64,000 bases of DNA from Burkholderia lata (lineage in GTDB: Bacteria; Pseudomonadota; Gammaproteobacteria; Burkholderiales; Burkholderiaceae), in the NCBI RefSeq assembly GCF_000012945.1, contig NC_007511.1, positions 3,348,001-3,412,000 of the forward strand, written 5' to 3'. Position 1 is the stretch's first letter; every line of letters begins with the position of its first letter. The position numbers were made by a program, and so were the translations under genes. The notes below the pieces were generated by a model that saw nothing but the letters and a program-made list of their open reading frames with translations, had not been told where the DNA came from and searched no databases. Shown here one piece after another: positions 17,606 to 26,437 of the stretch.

Positions 17606-18559
17606 CTACTTGCGCCGCCGTTCATGCGGCGCCACCGTCGCGCCGTCGATCACCGGTGCGCCCTGCTTGATCAGGAAGTCGCGGAACAGCCCCGTGACCT
17701 GCGAAATCCGCCGGTCGGCGAGCGTGACCACATACCATTCCCGCTCGATCGGGTTGCCGGGGAACGGCAGTTGCCCGAGCAGCCCGGTGCGCAGTTCGAG
17801 TGCACACGCGTGCAACGACAGGAACGCAACGCCGAGCCCGGCTTCGGCCATCTGCTTGATGGCCTCGTTGCTCGACAGTTCGGAACCCACATGGAACCGG
17901 TAACCCCCGTTCTTGAACAGGCTCTCGACGGTCGAGCGCGTACCCGCGCCGCGTTCGCGCACGAGCAGGTGCGCGGATTCGAGATCCTTCAGCGCGACAC
18001 GCTTGCGCTGCATCAGCGGATGGCCGGGCGCCGCGACGAACACCATCGGATGCTTCGCGAACTCGACCGCGTGCGTGCGCAGCTCCTTCGGCGCGCTGCC
18101 CATCACCGCGAGATCGATTTCATGCGTGGCGAGCATGCGGATGATGTCGTCGCGATTTCCAACCTTGAAATAAGTCTTCACATGCGGACGCGTCGCGGTG
18201 AATTTCACGAGCAGCGGCGGAATCAGGTACTCGGCCGTCGTGATCGCGCCGATCCGCAACGTACCGCCGAGATCGCCCGTGAGCGCGGCCACTTCATCAC
18301 CGGCCTCACTCCACAGATGCAGGATCTCGCGCGCGTAGCGCGACACGATCTCGCCGGCCGCGGTCAGCTGCACGCCGCGCCCCACCCGCTGCAGCAGCGC
18401 GGCGCCCACCGCCTCCTCGAGCAGGCGAACCTGCAGCGACACGGCCGGCTGCGTCAGGTTCAGTTCCTCGGCCGCCCGCGACACGCTGCCGAGCCGCGCA
18501 ATCATGTCCAGCGCCTTCAGCTGCCGGAACGTCGCGGTCTTTCCTATAAGTGAATACAT
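17606..18559 (-). CDS. LysR-family regulator (CbbR-like)
   Basis: 317-residue regulator with an N-terminal helix-turn-helix (FRQLKALDMIARLGSVSRAAEELNLTQPAVS) and a type 2 periplasmic-binding-like effector domain (from about residue 95). The N-terminal pattern and TTAEYLIPPLLVKF resemble CbbR-type regulators. It is divergent from the NADH dehydrogenase gene with 100 bp between starts. A 36-bp element there recurs before the gene at 20345, suggesting it controls both. Confidence 0.9.
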   Translation of the reverse strand: MYSLIGKTATFRQLKALDMIARLGSVSRAAEELNLTQPAVSLQVRLLEEAVGAALLQRVGRGVQLTAAGEIVSRYAREILHLWSEAGDEVAALTGDLGGTLRIGAITTAEYLIPPLLVKFTATRPHVKTYFKVGNRDDIIRMLATHEIDLAVMGSAPKELRTHAVEFAKHPMVFVAAPGHPLMQRKRVALKDLESAHLLVRERGAGTRSTVESLFKNGGYRFHVGSELSSNEAIKQMAEAGLGVAFLSLHACALELRTGLLGQLPFPGNPIEREWYVVTLADRRISQVTGLFRDFLIKQGAPVIDGATVAPHERRRK

Positions 18560-18581
18560 ATGAGTCGCTTATAAACATTAA
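18546..18581 (+). promoter_or_regulatory. candidate LysR operator, copy 1
   Basis: A 36-base element overlapping the start codon of the LysR gene and ending 78 bases before the NADH dehydrogenase start. It contains the inverted repeat ATAAG-N17-CTTAT and an AT-rich TATAAACATTAA. It matches 27 of 36 bases of the element at 20225-20260 without gaps. Confidence 0.6.
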
Positions 18582-18659
18582 ATTGTTCGTGTGGGTTCGA
18601 AACTATATCGTCGGTTCTTGAGCAATGTCATCCGAATCGTCATTCAGCAGGAGCCCAAC

Positions 18660-20018
18660 ATGGACAACACCACGCCCAACCTTGCAACGGACCGCGCACC
18701 GCGCCTGCCGCGCATCGTGATCGTCGGCGGCGGCGCCGGCGGCCTGCACCTCGCCACGCGTCTCGGCGATACGGTCGGACGCCGCGGGCAAGCCGAAGTC
18801 GTGCTCGTCGATCGCTATCCGACGCACTTCTGGAAGCCGCTGTTGCACGAAGCCGCCTCGGGCCATCGCGACCCGGCATCGCACACGATCGAATACGCGG
18901 CGCAAGCGAAGCGCCACGGTTTCCGCTTCGTGCAGGGCGCGCTGCAACAGGTCGACCGCGCGGCACGCACCGCAACGATCGCGGCCGTACAGGACGCGGA
19001 CGGCACGGAAATCCTGCCGCAGCGCGAGCTCGACTATGACGATCTCGTGCTCGCGGTCGGCAGCGTGACGAACTTCTTCAATGTGCCGGGTGCGGCGCGC
19101 CACGCGCTGCCGCTCGAAAACCTCGACCAGGCCGAGGATTTCCGCCGGAAGTTTCTCGCGGCCTGCACGAAGGCGAATCACCTGGCCGAGCAGCAGCCCG
19201 CGCGGCGCGCGGCGCCGATCTGCATCAACGTGATCGGTGCGGGCGCGACGGGCGTCGAGCTGGCAGCGGCATTGCGGGATTCGATCCAGCAACTGACGAC
19301 GTACCGCTTCAAGGCGCTGGTGTCCGCACGCGACGTGCACATCCGGCTGATCGAAGGCGGCCCGCGCATCCTGCCGGCGCTCGACGAGCGGCTGTCCGGC
19401 AAGATGCACGCGCAGCTTCGCGCGCTGAACGTCGACGTGCTGACCGATACCCGCGTGGCGGAAGTCGGCGCGGATGCCGTGACGACCTCGACCGGCGAAC
19501 GCCTCGCGAGCGACATCACGATCTGGGCGGCCGGCGTGGCAGGCCCGGCGTTCCTGCGGCAGATCGGCGACATCGCGCTCAACCGTTCGAACCAGGTGAT
19601 CGTGACCGATACGCTGCAGACGCCGGACGATCCGCACGTGTATGCGTTCGGCGACTGCGCCGCCTGCCCGACAGCCGGTGCAAACGGGTTCCTGCCGCCG
19701 CGCGCGCAGGTCGCGTATCAGCAGGCCGTGTACCTCGTCAACGCGTTCGCGCGGCGCGTCGCCGGCAAGCCGGTGGCCGGCTTCACGTTCCGCGATGCGG
19801 GCACCGTCGTGTCGCTCGGGCATGCGGGCGCCGTGTACCAGGCCGACATCAGCGTGCGTTCGCGTTCGCTGATCGTGGACGGGCTTGCGGCGATCGGGCT
19901 GTACAAGTTCCTGTATCGCAAGCACCTGTTCAGCGTGGTCGGCGTGAAGCGTGCGCTGTTCCAGTCGCTGAGCCACTGGCTGCAAAGCCGTAACCAGCCG
20001 TCGATCAAGCTGCACTGA
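18660..20018 (+). CDS. ndh: type II NADH:quinone dehydrogenase-like FAD oxidoreductase
   Basis: 452-residue flavoprotein with two Rossmann folds: RIVIVGGGAGGLHLATRLGD for FAD at the N-terminus and NVIGAGATGVELAAAL for NADH near 185. The second FAD motif, VYAFGDCAACP, is near residue 335. The C-terminal part (LFSVVGVKRALFQSL) fits the membrane-contact region of NDH-2. Such enzymes oxidise NADH to reduce quinone without pumping protons. The ATG at 18660 has AGGAG at good spacing; an in-frame start at 18591 overlaps the control region. It is probably regulated by the divergent LysR protein. Confidence 0.9.
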   Translation: MDNTTPNLATDRAPRLPRIVIVGGGAGGLHLATRLGDTVGRRGQAEVVLVDRYPTHFWKPLLHEAASGHRDPASHTIEYAAQAKRHGFRFVQGALQQVDRAARTATIAAVQDADGTEILPQRELDYDDLVLAVGSVTNFFNVPGAARHALPLENLDQAEDFRRKFLAACTKANHLAEQQPARRAAPICINVIGAGATGVELAAALRDSIQQLTTYRFKALVSARDVHIRLIEGGPRILPALDERLSGKMHAQLRALNVDVLTDTRVAEVGADAVTTSTGERLASDITIWAAGVAGPAFLRQIGDIALNRSNQVIVTDTLQTPDDPHVYAFGDCAACPTAGANGFLPPRAQVAYQQAVYLVNAFARRVAGKPVAGFTFRDAGTVVSLGHAGAVYQADISVRSRSLIVDGLAAIGLYKFLYRKHLFSVVGVKRALFQSLSHWLQSRNQPSIKLH

Positions 20019-20047
20019 TCGCGCCGGTTCACACGCGCTATCGCAAG

Positions 20048-20087
20048 ACGGCATATCGGGCGTGCTTCGCTCGATATGCCGTTTTTT
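20048..20087 (+). terminator. Rho-independent terminator after ndh
   Basis: An 11-bp perfect stem (ACGGCATATCG at 20048-20058 pairing with 20072-20082) with a 13-base loop, followed by a T-run. It lies 30 bases after the NADH dehydrogenase stop. Confidence 0.85.
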
Positions 20088-20224
20088 CATATGCACATGT
20101 ACGGTGCATTCAACGCGTGCGCGAATCTGGTGCATCACATCGAAGGCCATCGATCCGATGCGATTCGCGCGGAACAGGCCGTACGACACGCATCCCGCGC
20201 CCACCTTGGCTCGCCACCCCATTC

Positions 20225-20260
20225 ATTAGTCAAATCGTATGGGTCGGATATAAATATTAA
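20225..20260 (+). promoter_or_regulatory. candidate LysR operator, copy 2
   Basis: The 36-base counterpart of 18546-18581, in the same orientation and ending 84 bases before the GTG at 20345. Conserved parts include TATGxGTCG and the TATAAA-ATTAA end. The rest of the 20088-20344 gap holds no gene. Confidence 0.6.
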
Positions 20261-20344
20261 TTGGTCGCGATTTCGGGATCGACGCTAAGGTGTGTGGCAT
20301 TCCCGTCGGCGAACGGATCATCACGTCTCTGAAGAGGAATTACC

Positions 20345-20779
20345 GTGGTTATCGAAGCCATCGTCACCCGTCTCGACGCAGCATTCGCGCAAATCGAAGC
20401 AACACCGGATTCGCATGAATCGCGCCATCAACGCGACGCGATCATCCAGTGGCTCGACCGAGCATCGGAAGAAGGATATCGACTCGGTCTCGTCACGACG
20501 CTGCCGGCCGCACGGCTCAGCGACATGTTCGAAGGCCAGTTCGGCCGCGCGAACCTCGACCGCTTCTCGGTCGTCGTCACGGACGCCAATCAGAAGGACT
20601 CCGGATCAAACCAGCATCCTTTCGACGTCGCGCTGCAGGCACTCGGCGTGCCGCCCGAACGCGCGGTGGCGATTGCGAGCAGCGAACCGGAGCGCCGCGA
20701 AGCCGAGCATTTCGGCCTGTCGCGCTGCGTGAGCATCACCGATACCGTGCGCTCGATCGCATCGGCCGGCCTGCACTGA
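20345..20779 (+). CDS. HAD-like protein lacking the N-terminal catalytic motif
   Basis: 144-residue protein with a GTG start and GAGGA nine bases before it. The central GLVTTLPAARLSDMFEGQF and FDVALQALGVPPERAVAIASSEPE stretches resemble motifs II and III-IV of HAD phosphatases. The N-terminal DxDxT nucleophile motif is absent, so catalysis is doubtful. It could be a regulatory or degenerate HAD protein. The upstream element shared with ndh suggests co-regulation. Confidence 0.6.
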   Translation: MVIEAIVTRLDAAFAQIEATPDSHESRHQRDAIIQWLDRASEEGYRLGLVTTLPAARLSDMFEGQFGRANLDRFSVVVTDANQKDSGSNQHPFDVALQALGVPPERAVAIASSEPERREAEHFGLSRCVSITDTVRSIASAGLH

Positions 20780-20958
20780 ACGCCGGCACACGGGCCGGCG
20801 CTGGGCGGCCTGCCACGATCCGGCGGCAATCCGACGATTGCCCGACCGAACCCTGACATTCTGCTGTCAAAGTCGCTTGCAACACTTCCGGGCTTGACCG
20901 ATCTCTCCCGGAGACGGGACGACGCAAACCTGCATCGTCCCGCCCGTTGCACGCCACT

Positions 20959-22578
20959 ATGACACGCCCGATCCGCACCGCCACCGCCCTCGTCGTTTCC
21001 TGCCTGCTGCTCGCCGCTTGCGGCGGCGACGACTCGCCACCGCCCGCGGCTTCTGCCGACAACAGCGGCTCGACGCCCGCACCGCAGCCGCAGCCGCAGC
21101 CCAAGCCGACACCCGCGACCTACTACCAGACGAAGACGCCGTACCGCCCGCAGCAGGATGCCGCGACGTACGAAGCGCCGCCCGCCGGCTACGCGCCCGT
21201 CTATACGGAACTCGTCGCGCGCCACGGCTCGCGCGGGCTGTCGGGCTTCAAGTACGACGGCGCGATCTACGCGATGCTGGTCAAGGCCGAGGCCGACGGC
21301 GCACTGACCGCGCTCGGCGCGCAGCTGAAGGCCGACACGTACGCGATGATGAAAGCCAATGCGCTGCTCGGCTATGGCGTGGCGGGCATCTCGACGCCCG
21401 GGTACGGCAACCTCACGCAAACCGGCATCCGCGAACACCAGCAGCTCGCCGCACGTCTCGCGCAGCGGCTGCCCGCCTTGTTCGCGGCCGGCAATCGGCA
21501 GGTCGTCGTCGTCAACTCGGGCCAGGATCGCGCGGTCGACAGCTCGACGTATTTCTCCGCGTCGCTCGTGGCCGCGCAGCCGGCGCTGGCCACGGCGATC
21601 ACGCTGCCCGCCGCACCGTCCGGCTATCCCGCGAACGCGCCGGTCGCGCAGCCGGCCGGCACCAACCGCTTCCTGCTGTATTTCCACTCGCTGAAGCCAG
21701 CCACCGATCTCGTGACCGATACGGGCAATCCGTACTACGCGACCTACCAGGCGAGCCAGGCATACCAGGCCTATGCGAGCGACGCGACGGCGGCCGCGAA
21801 ACTCAACGCGATCAAGGCCGCGCCGCAGGCGGCCGACGTCGCGCAGACGGTGCTGTCCGCGCTCGTGTCGCAGGCATTCATCGCGAAGCTCGGCACCAAC
21901 GGCTACACGTTCGCGAACACGGGCACCTATGCGTTCACGTCGGCGGACGGCAAGTTCACCAACACGCTGAAGGGCGACGGCAAGACGAAGATCGCGACGG
22001 CCGTCGATGCGGTGAACGTGCTGTACAACCTGCTGCAGGTCGCGCCGGCGATGACGGCGGAAACCGGCGGCGTCACGATGGAGAAGTACATCGGCGCCGA
22101 GCAGGCGCAGTATCTCGCGTATCTGCAGGATGCCGAGGACTACTACCAGAAAGGGCCCGGCATCCAGGAAGCGAACCCCGTCACGTACCGGATGGCGAAG
22201 GTGCTGCAGGACGATTTCTTCGGCGAAGTCGACGCGATCGCGCGCGGCGACCTGACCCGCGCCGCGAAGCTGCGCTTCACGCACGCGGAGATCGTGATTC
22301 CGTTCGCGTCGATCATGAACCTGAAGAACGTGTTCGTGCCGACGCCGCAGGCGCAGACCTACACGTATGCGAACAACCCGTGGCGCGGCGATCAGGTGTC
22401 GCCGATGGCCGCGAACATGCAGTGGGATGTCTATCGCAACGGCTCGCGCCTCATCGTGAAGATGCTGTACAACGAGCGCGAAACGGAATTCCAGGCCGCG
22501 TGCGACGGTGCGAAGATCACGCCGGGCAGCCACTTCTATGACTACGCTGGGTTGAAGCAGTGTTACGGGTATCAATGA
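20959..22578 (+). CDS. histidine-type acid phosphatase lipoprotein
   Basis: 539-residue secreted protein of the branch 2 histidine phosphatase (acid phosphatase/phytase) superfamily. A lipoprotein signal peptide ends LLLAAC (Cys21), followed by a Ser/Pro/Gln-rich linker. The catalytic RHGSR lies at 88-92 with His89 as the phosphorylated residue, and the proton-donor HAE motif is in LRFTHAEIVIPF near the C-terminus. It probably releases phosphate from organic phosphates at the cell surface. The ATG at 20959 is preferred to a TTG four codons upstream. Confidence 0.88.
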   Translation: MTRPIRTATALVVSCLLLAACGGDDSPPPAASADNSGSTPAPQPQPQPKPTPATYYQTKTPYRPQQDAATYEAPPAGYAPVYTELVARHGSRGLSGFKYDGAIYAMLVKAEADGALTALGAQLKADTYAMMKANALLGYGVAGISTPGYGNLTQTGIREHQQLAARLAQRLPALFAAGNRQVVVVNSGQDRAVDSSTYFSASLVAAQPALATAITLPAAPSGYPANAPVAQPAGTNRFLLYFHSLKPATDLVTDTGNPYYATYQASQAYQAYASDATAAAKLNAIKAAPQAADVAQTVLSALVSQAFIAKLGTNGYTFANTGTYAFTSADGKFTNTLKGDGKTKIATAVDAVNVLYNLLQVAPAMTAETGGVTMEKYIGAEQAQYLAYLQDAEDYYQKGPGIQEANPVTYRMAKVLQDDFFGEVDAIARGDLTRAAKLRFTHAEIVIPFASIMNLKNVFVPTPQAQTYTYANNPWRGDQVSPMAANMQWDVYRNGSRLIVKMLYNERETEFQAACDGAKITPGSHFYDYAGLKQCYGYQ

Positions 22579-22601
22579 GGTGAGGTGACACGGGCAGTGG
22601 G

Positions 22602-23282
22602 TTACGCAACCTGCTCGCCCTGCCGCCCGCCGGCCATTTCCGGCTCGACCAGCATCACCTCGATCCGCTCCTTGCCCTTCCCGGTATTCCTGCGCTTGAG
22701 CGTCAGCATGCCGATCTCGCCGGTCGACGCCGGATGCGTGCCGCCGCACGCCATCGTCGCGAAGCCATCAACCGTCCAGAACCTGCGTTGCGCGTCGACA
22801 TCGCTGAAGTCGGTCACGATGCGCAGGTCGCGCTTCGACAGATCGGCCGCGGCCGATTCGATCTCGGGAAACAGCGGCGCCACGCTCGTGTCGCTCGCGA
22901 AGTCGATGCGCGCCTTGTCCTGCCCGATATGCGCACCGATACGCTCGATACCGGGCCTGAGCCGATAGACCAGCTGCAGCACCATTTCTGCCGCGAAATG
23001 CAGACGCATCAGCCGGTACCGCCGTGCCCAGTCGATGTGCCAGGTCACGCGATCGCCGACGCTCAGCGAATGATCGTGCGGCAGCGTATAGACGATGTCG
23101 AGGCCCTGCTTGTCGGCCCGGATGACCGGATAGCCGCCCAGTGACCCCGCGTCGCTTTCCTGCCCGCCCGAAAACGCAAAGAAGATGGTTTCGTCCACCT
23201 GCACGCGGTCGCCGTCGACGTGGCTGACGACGGTATCCAGCGTCGTCCGGTAGGGATCGTCCCAGAATACTTTCTTCGTCAT
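22602..23282 (-). CDS. alanyl-tRNA editing protein (AlaX-like), altered metal site
   Basis: 226-residue protein of the AlaX family, which hydrolyses mischarged Ser/Gly-tRNA(Ala) in trans. It has the FAFSGGQESDAGSL (GGQ-type) loop and the second half of the zinc site, ACGGTH (Cys179, His183). The first half, usually HxxxH, reads RLHFAAE, so the second histidine is a glutamate (His95, Glu99). Such variants may use another metal or a different substrate. It converges with the phosphatase gene with 23 bp between stops. Confidence 0.82.
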   Translation of the reverse strand: MTKKVFWDDPYRTTLDTVVSHVDGDRVQVDETIFFAFSGGQESDAGSLGGYPVIRADKQGLDIVYTLPHDHSLSVGDRVTWHIDWARRYRLMRLHFAAEMVLQLVYRLRPGIERIGAHIGQDKARIDFASDTSVAPLFPEIESAAADLSKRDLRIVTDFSDVDAQRRFWTVDGFATMACGGTHPASTGEIGMLTLKRRNTGKGKERIEVMLVEPEMAGGRQGEQVA

Positions 23283-23318
23283 TGCCTGCCGTGCCTTTCG
23301 CCGAGGAAAACACGCAGG

Positions 23319-24338
23319 TTAGCCGGATCGCGTCCCCGTGGCTTGTACGATCTTGCGCCCGTGCGCCGGCGCCCCCTCGTCAGGCATGGCACGCGATGCT
23401 GCCGCGGCTTCCTCCTCGCCCTTGCGCTCGACACTCCACGTATGAATCGGCTGATGCCCCGGCCGCTCCCATTCCGGCGGCATCCACAGGTGTTTCAGCC
23501 GTTGCACGACGGGACCGGGTGCGAACACGTCGCGCCACATGTCGACGAATTCATGCAGGTTCAGCACCAGGAAGTTGTACGAACGAATCTGCTGCGTGAT
23601 CCCGTAGTCGACCGGCTCCGTCTCCTCGACATACGTGCCGAACAGGCGATCGAAGATGATCAGCACGCCGCCGTAGTTCCTGTCGATGTAACGCGGATTG
23701 CGGCCGTGATGCGCGCGATGGTTCGACGGCGTGTCGAACACGTACTCGAACCAGCGCGGCAACCGTCCGATCGCCTCGGTATGCACGAAGTACTGGTATG
23801 CGAGATCGACCGCGAGCAGGAACAACACGACCGCGGGCGGAATGCCGAGCCACACCGGCGGCAGGTAGAACACGAACACGCCGACGAACGCGTTCAGCAG
23901 CGACTGCCGCATCGCCGTCGTGAAGTTCATCACTTCGCCGCTGTGATGCGGCACGTGCGCGGCCCAGAACCAGCGCACGCGGTGCGACGTGCGATGAAAC
24001 CAGTAGTAGCAGAATTCCACGACGACGAAGATCGGCACGATCGTGAGGCCGTTCACCGGCACGTCTAACAGGCGGTGCCGGTACACCCACGCGAAGATCG
24101 CGCCCGTGAACAGCAGCCCCATCACGGTCTCGGCCACCTGATAACCCGCGCCGAGCGACAGGTTCGCGACGATCTCCTTCCAGCGAAACGGCTCGCGGCG
24201 GCCGCGCCCGGTCATCACCGCGTATTCGATCGCGAACGCGATCAGGAAGACCGGCGTCATGCCGATCAGCAGCACCTGCTTCCAGTCCACGTCGTTACCC
24301 AGGAACGCATGGAGCCACGTCATCAACTCGGTCGGCAT
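23319..24338 (-). CDS. sterol desaturase/fatty acid hydroxylase family protein
   Basis: 339-residue membrane protein with about four to five hydrophobic segments and the family histidine clusters HRTSHR, HVPHHS and NHRAHH that bind two irons. Bacterial members hydroxylate or desaturate lipids; the substrate here is unknown. The start at 24338 (MPTELMTW) has GAGG upstream; a longer form from 24383 is possible. It is divergent from an AraC gene and a tandem repeat of AraC-operator type lies between them. Confidence 0.85.
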   Translation of the reverse strand: MPTELMTWLHAFLGNDVDWKQVLLIGMTPVFLIAFAIEYAVMTGRGRREPFRWKEIVANLSLGAGYQVAETVMGLLFTGAIFAWVYRHRLLDVPVNGLTIVPIFVVVEFCYYWFHRTSHRVRWFWAAHVPHHSGEVMNFTTAMRQSLLNAFVGVFVFYLPPVWLGIPPAVVLFLLAVDLAYQYFVHTEAIGRLPRWFEYVFDTPSNHRAHHGRNPRYIDRNYGGVLIIFDRLFGTYVEETEPVDYGITQQIRSYNFLVLNLHEFVDMWRDVFAPGPVVQRLKHLWMPPEWERPGHQPIHTWSVERKGEEEAAAASRAMPDEGAPAHGRKIVQATGTRSG

Positions 24339-24396
24339 GTTCGCGGCCTCGATCAAGAACTGACCGGCAGTATGGTCGCGCACGGGTCGACCCGCG

Positions 24397-24429
24397 TTGA
24401 CACTTGCCGACGATTACTTGACACTTTCC
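24397..24429 (+). promoter_or_regulatory. tandem AraC-type operator
   Basis: Two direct repeats, TTGACACTTGCC (24397-24408) and TTGACACTTTCC (24418-24429), match at 11 of 12 positions and start exactly 21 bp apart, two helical turns. This is the classic layout for AraC/XylS dimers. They lie 3 bases before the AraC start codon and about 60-90 bp upstream of the desaturase gene. Confidence 0.6.
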
Positions 24430-24432
24430 GCC

Positions 24433-25479
24433 ATGCCCGCCGCCTCCTCGCTATCGACGCAGCGCGTCTACTACTCGAGCACCTACGTGCGGCTGCTGTT
24501 CGACTATCTGTCCGAGCAGGGCAAGGATGCCGCACGTGTACTCGGCGAGGCGCGGCCACCCGAGGACGATCGCGGGCTCACGCTGTACGCGAGCGCGCAC
24601 TGGCGGCGCCTGCTCGAATGCGCGGTGCGCGCGCTCGACGATCCGCTGCTCGGCCTGCATGTCGGCCAGCGCATCACGCCTGCACACCTCGGTGCGCTTG
24701 GCTATGCGTTGCATGCCTGTCGCGATGCCGGCGCCGCACTCGCACGCTGGCAGCAATACGAACACCTGATCGCGAACGTCGCGCGCATGGAAGTACGGGT
24801 CGAGGCGACATCGGTCGCGATCGAATGGCACGACGCGCCCGAGCCGCTCGGCCCGCTCGTCGACGAAGTGGCGCTCACGGCCATCGTCCAGTTCGCGCGC
24901 AATATCACCGGCACGCGTCACGGGCCCGACGAGGTCTGCTTCGTGCATCCGTCACCCGCCGACGAACAGCCGTACGTCGACTATTTCGGCTGCGCAGTGC
25001 GGTTCGGCCAGCCGGTGAACCGCCTCGCGTTCCCGTTGCACCTGCTCACGCAACCGCTGCGCCAACCGGATGATGCGCTGCTGCAGATGATGGAACGCCA
25101 GGCCAGCGCGCTGCTTGCCGAACTGCGGCAGACGGACGATCTCGAACAGTCGGTGCGCGAAGCCGTTGCGCGCCTGCTGACGCAGGGCGAAGCGAGCATC
25201 GAACAGATTGCCGCGGACCTGCATGTCTCGTCGCGCACGCTGCATCGTCGGCTTGCCGAACTCGGGCTCAACTTCCGGATACTGCGCGAGGACACGCGGC
25301 GGCGGCTCGCGATCGACCACCTGAACGATCCGCGGCTGACACTCGCGGAAGTCGCCTGGCTGCTCGGCTATTCGGAGCACAGCGCATTTACGCGCGCCTT
25401 TCGGCGCTGGACCGGCGAATCGCCACAGCAGTGGCGCAGCCGGCAACCTGCGCGGGCCGCGAACGTCGCGCGCGGCTGA
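24433..25479 (+). CDS. AraC-family regulator (Arabinose_bd type)
   Basis: 348-residue regulator with a long N-terminal Arabinose_bd domain (about 20-215; DDPLLGLHVGQRITPAHLGALGYAL is typical) and a C-terminal helix-turn-helix pair (about 245-335: ASIEQIAADLHVSSRTLHRRL and LAEVAWLLGYSEHSAFTRAF). OruR and ArgR-like regulators have this build. The ATG at 24433 is chosen; an upstream in-frame TTG lies within the operator. It likely controls the divergent sterol-desaturase-family gene and itself. Confidence 0.88.
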   Translation: MPAASSLSTQRVYYSSTYVRLLFDYLSEQGKDAARVLGEARPPEDDRGLTLYASAHWRRLLECAVRALDDPLLGLHVGQRITPAHLGALGYALHACRDAGAALARWQQYEHLIANVARMEVRVEATSVAIEWHDAPEPLGPLVDEVALTAIVQFARNITGTRHGPDEVCFVHPSPADEQPYVDYFGCAVRFGQPVNRLAFPLHLLTQPLRQPDDALLQMMERQASALLAELRQTDDLEQSVREAVARLLTQGEASIEQIAADLHVSSRTLHRRLAELGLNFRILREDTRRRLAIDHLNDPRLTLAEVAWLLGYSEHSAFTRAFRRWTGESPQQWRSRQPARAANVARG

Positions 25480-25553
25480 GCGCGGCGCGCATGCGTGCCG
25501 TCGACGAACTCGCGTCCGCTCGCGCGGTCGAACGAGCATCGCCGGAGAATCCC

Positions 25554-25859
25554 ATGAAACGCATCGCGATTGCCGCTGTCCTGACCCTGCTGACCGCCGT
25601 CAGCTTGCCGGCCGCCGCCGGTGCACCATCCGGCAGCGCCGAACCGGCTCCCGTTCAAGCGCACGCAAAAAACTGCGTGCCGTCCCGCGATGCCACACAC
25701 GACACCCGCTCGCCATCGAAGGCGCCGCCGATCCGCGTATGCGTCAGCGATTCCAATACGCAGCTGAACCTGCCGTGGTTCCTGACCGATGTGCTCACCG
25801 CAGTGGACACGCACCAATCGGGCGGTGACCTGCTGCGCAAGATGCGCAACGATTTCTGA
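25554..25859 (+). CDS. small exported protein of unknown function
   Basis: 101-residue protein with a clear signal peptide (MKRIAIAAVLTLLTAVSLPAAAG) and a mature part with two cysteines (KNCVPSR, IRVCVSD) that could form a disulfide. GGAG precedes the ATG. No family was recognised. It begins 74 bp after the AraC gene and may share its transcript. Confidence 0.65.
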   Translation: MKRIAIAAVLTLLTAVSLPAAAGAPSGSAEPAPVQAHAKNCVPSRDATHDTRSPSKAPPIRVCVSDSNTQLNLPWFLTDVLTAVDTHQSGGDLLRKMRNDF

Positions 25860-25894
25860 ATCGCGGCCCGCGCGACGCGCCGGCACCGTATCGT

Positions 25895-26191
25895 TCACTC
25901 ACCTTCAGACGCCTGCAGCACCTGCACGAACGTGCCGACCATGCCGGCCCACATCGCAGGGTCCGCAATGCTGCGCAGCAGCACGAGCAATTCCTTTCGT
26001 TCACCTTTCGAAAGCGGCCCATGTGCGCCACTGATGGTGTTGTAGCGCGGCGTCCCGCGTGAAGCGAGCGCGCGGTCGAGCGCGTAATTGCGGGCCTGCC
26101 CGTTCACGTCGATCCGGATCCACAGCGAACCGCCGTCGGCTGCGGCTGCACCATCGGTCACGATGACCGTGGGCACGGTATTTTCTGCCAT
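25895..26191 (-). CDS. small protein of unknown function
   Basis: 98-residue protein without signal peptide or membrane segment. It seems to have an N-terminal beta-rich part (VTDGAAAADGGSLWIRIDVNG) and a helical C-terminus (KGERKELLVLLRSIADPAMW). It converges with the preceding gene. No family recognised. Confidence 0.55.
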   Translation of the reverse strand: MAENTVPTVIVTDGAAAADGGSLWIRIDVNGQARNYALDRALASRGTPRYNTISGAHGPLSKGERKELLVLLRSIADPAMWAGMVGTFVQVLQASEGE

Positions 26192-26356
26192 CCCGAAGCT
26201 CCGGCGAGACGCGCGACCGACTCGCGCGGCGACCGATCACCGGCCGCCGGCAGGTCGACGAAGACAGCATCCCGAAAGAATGTTTCCTGTCGAGACACAA
26301 TGACAAAATTACACCAATAGTTGAATAACAATATTTCGTAATCTCTCTTCACATCT

Positions 26357-26437
26357 TATACTTGCCGCGCACCATCCTCGTGCCAAGAGACGGTGTTTTT
26401 CGTCCCGGCCGCAAGACCATGCGGCCGGGGTTTTTTT
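26357..26437 (+). ncRNA. candidate small RNA with promoter and terminator
   Basis: Within the 490-bp gap 26192-26683, a -10-like TATACT (26357-26362) would start a transcript near 26369. That transcript would pass a weak CACC/GGTG hairpin followed by five Ts (to 26400) and end at the strong terminator at 26404-26437. No open frame with a ribosome binding site lies between, so a short RNA of about 70 bases is plausible. The -35 match is poor. The rest of the gap holds no gene. Confidence 0.4.
26404..26437 (+). terminator. strong Rho-independent terminator
   Basis: A 9-bp GC stem (CCCGGCCGC at 26404-26412 with 26421-26429), an 8-base loop and seven Ts. No protein gene on the plus strand ends before it, which points to a small RNA upstream. 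Confidence 0.85.
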
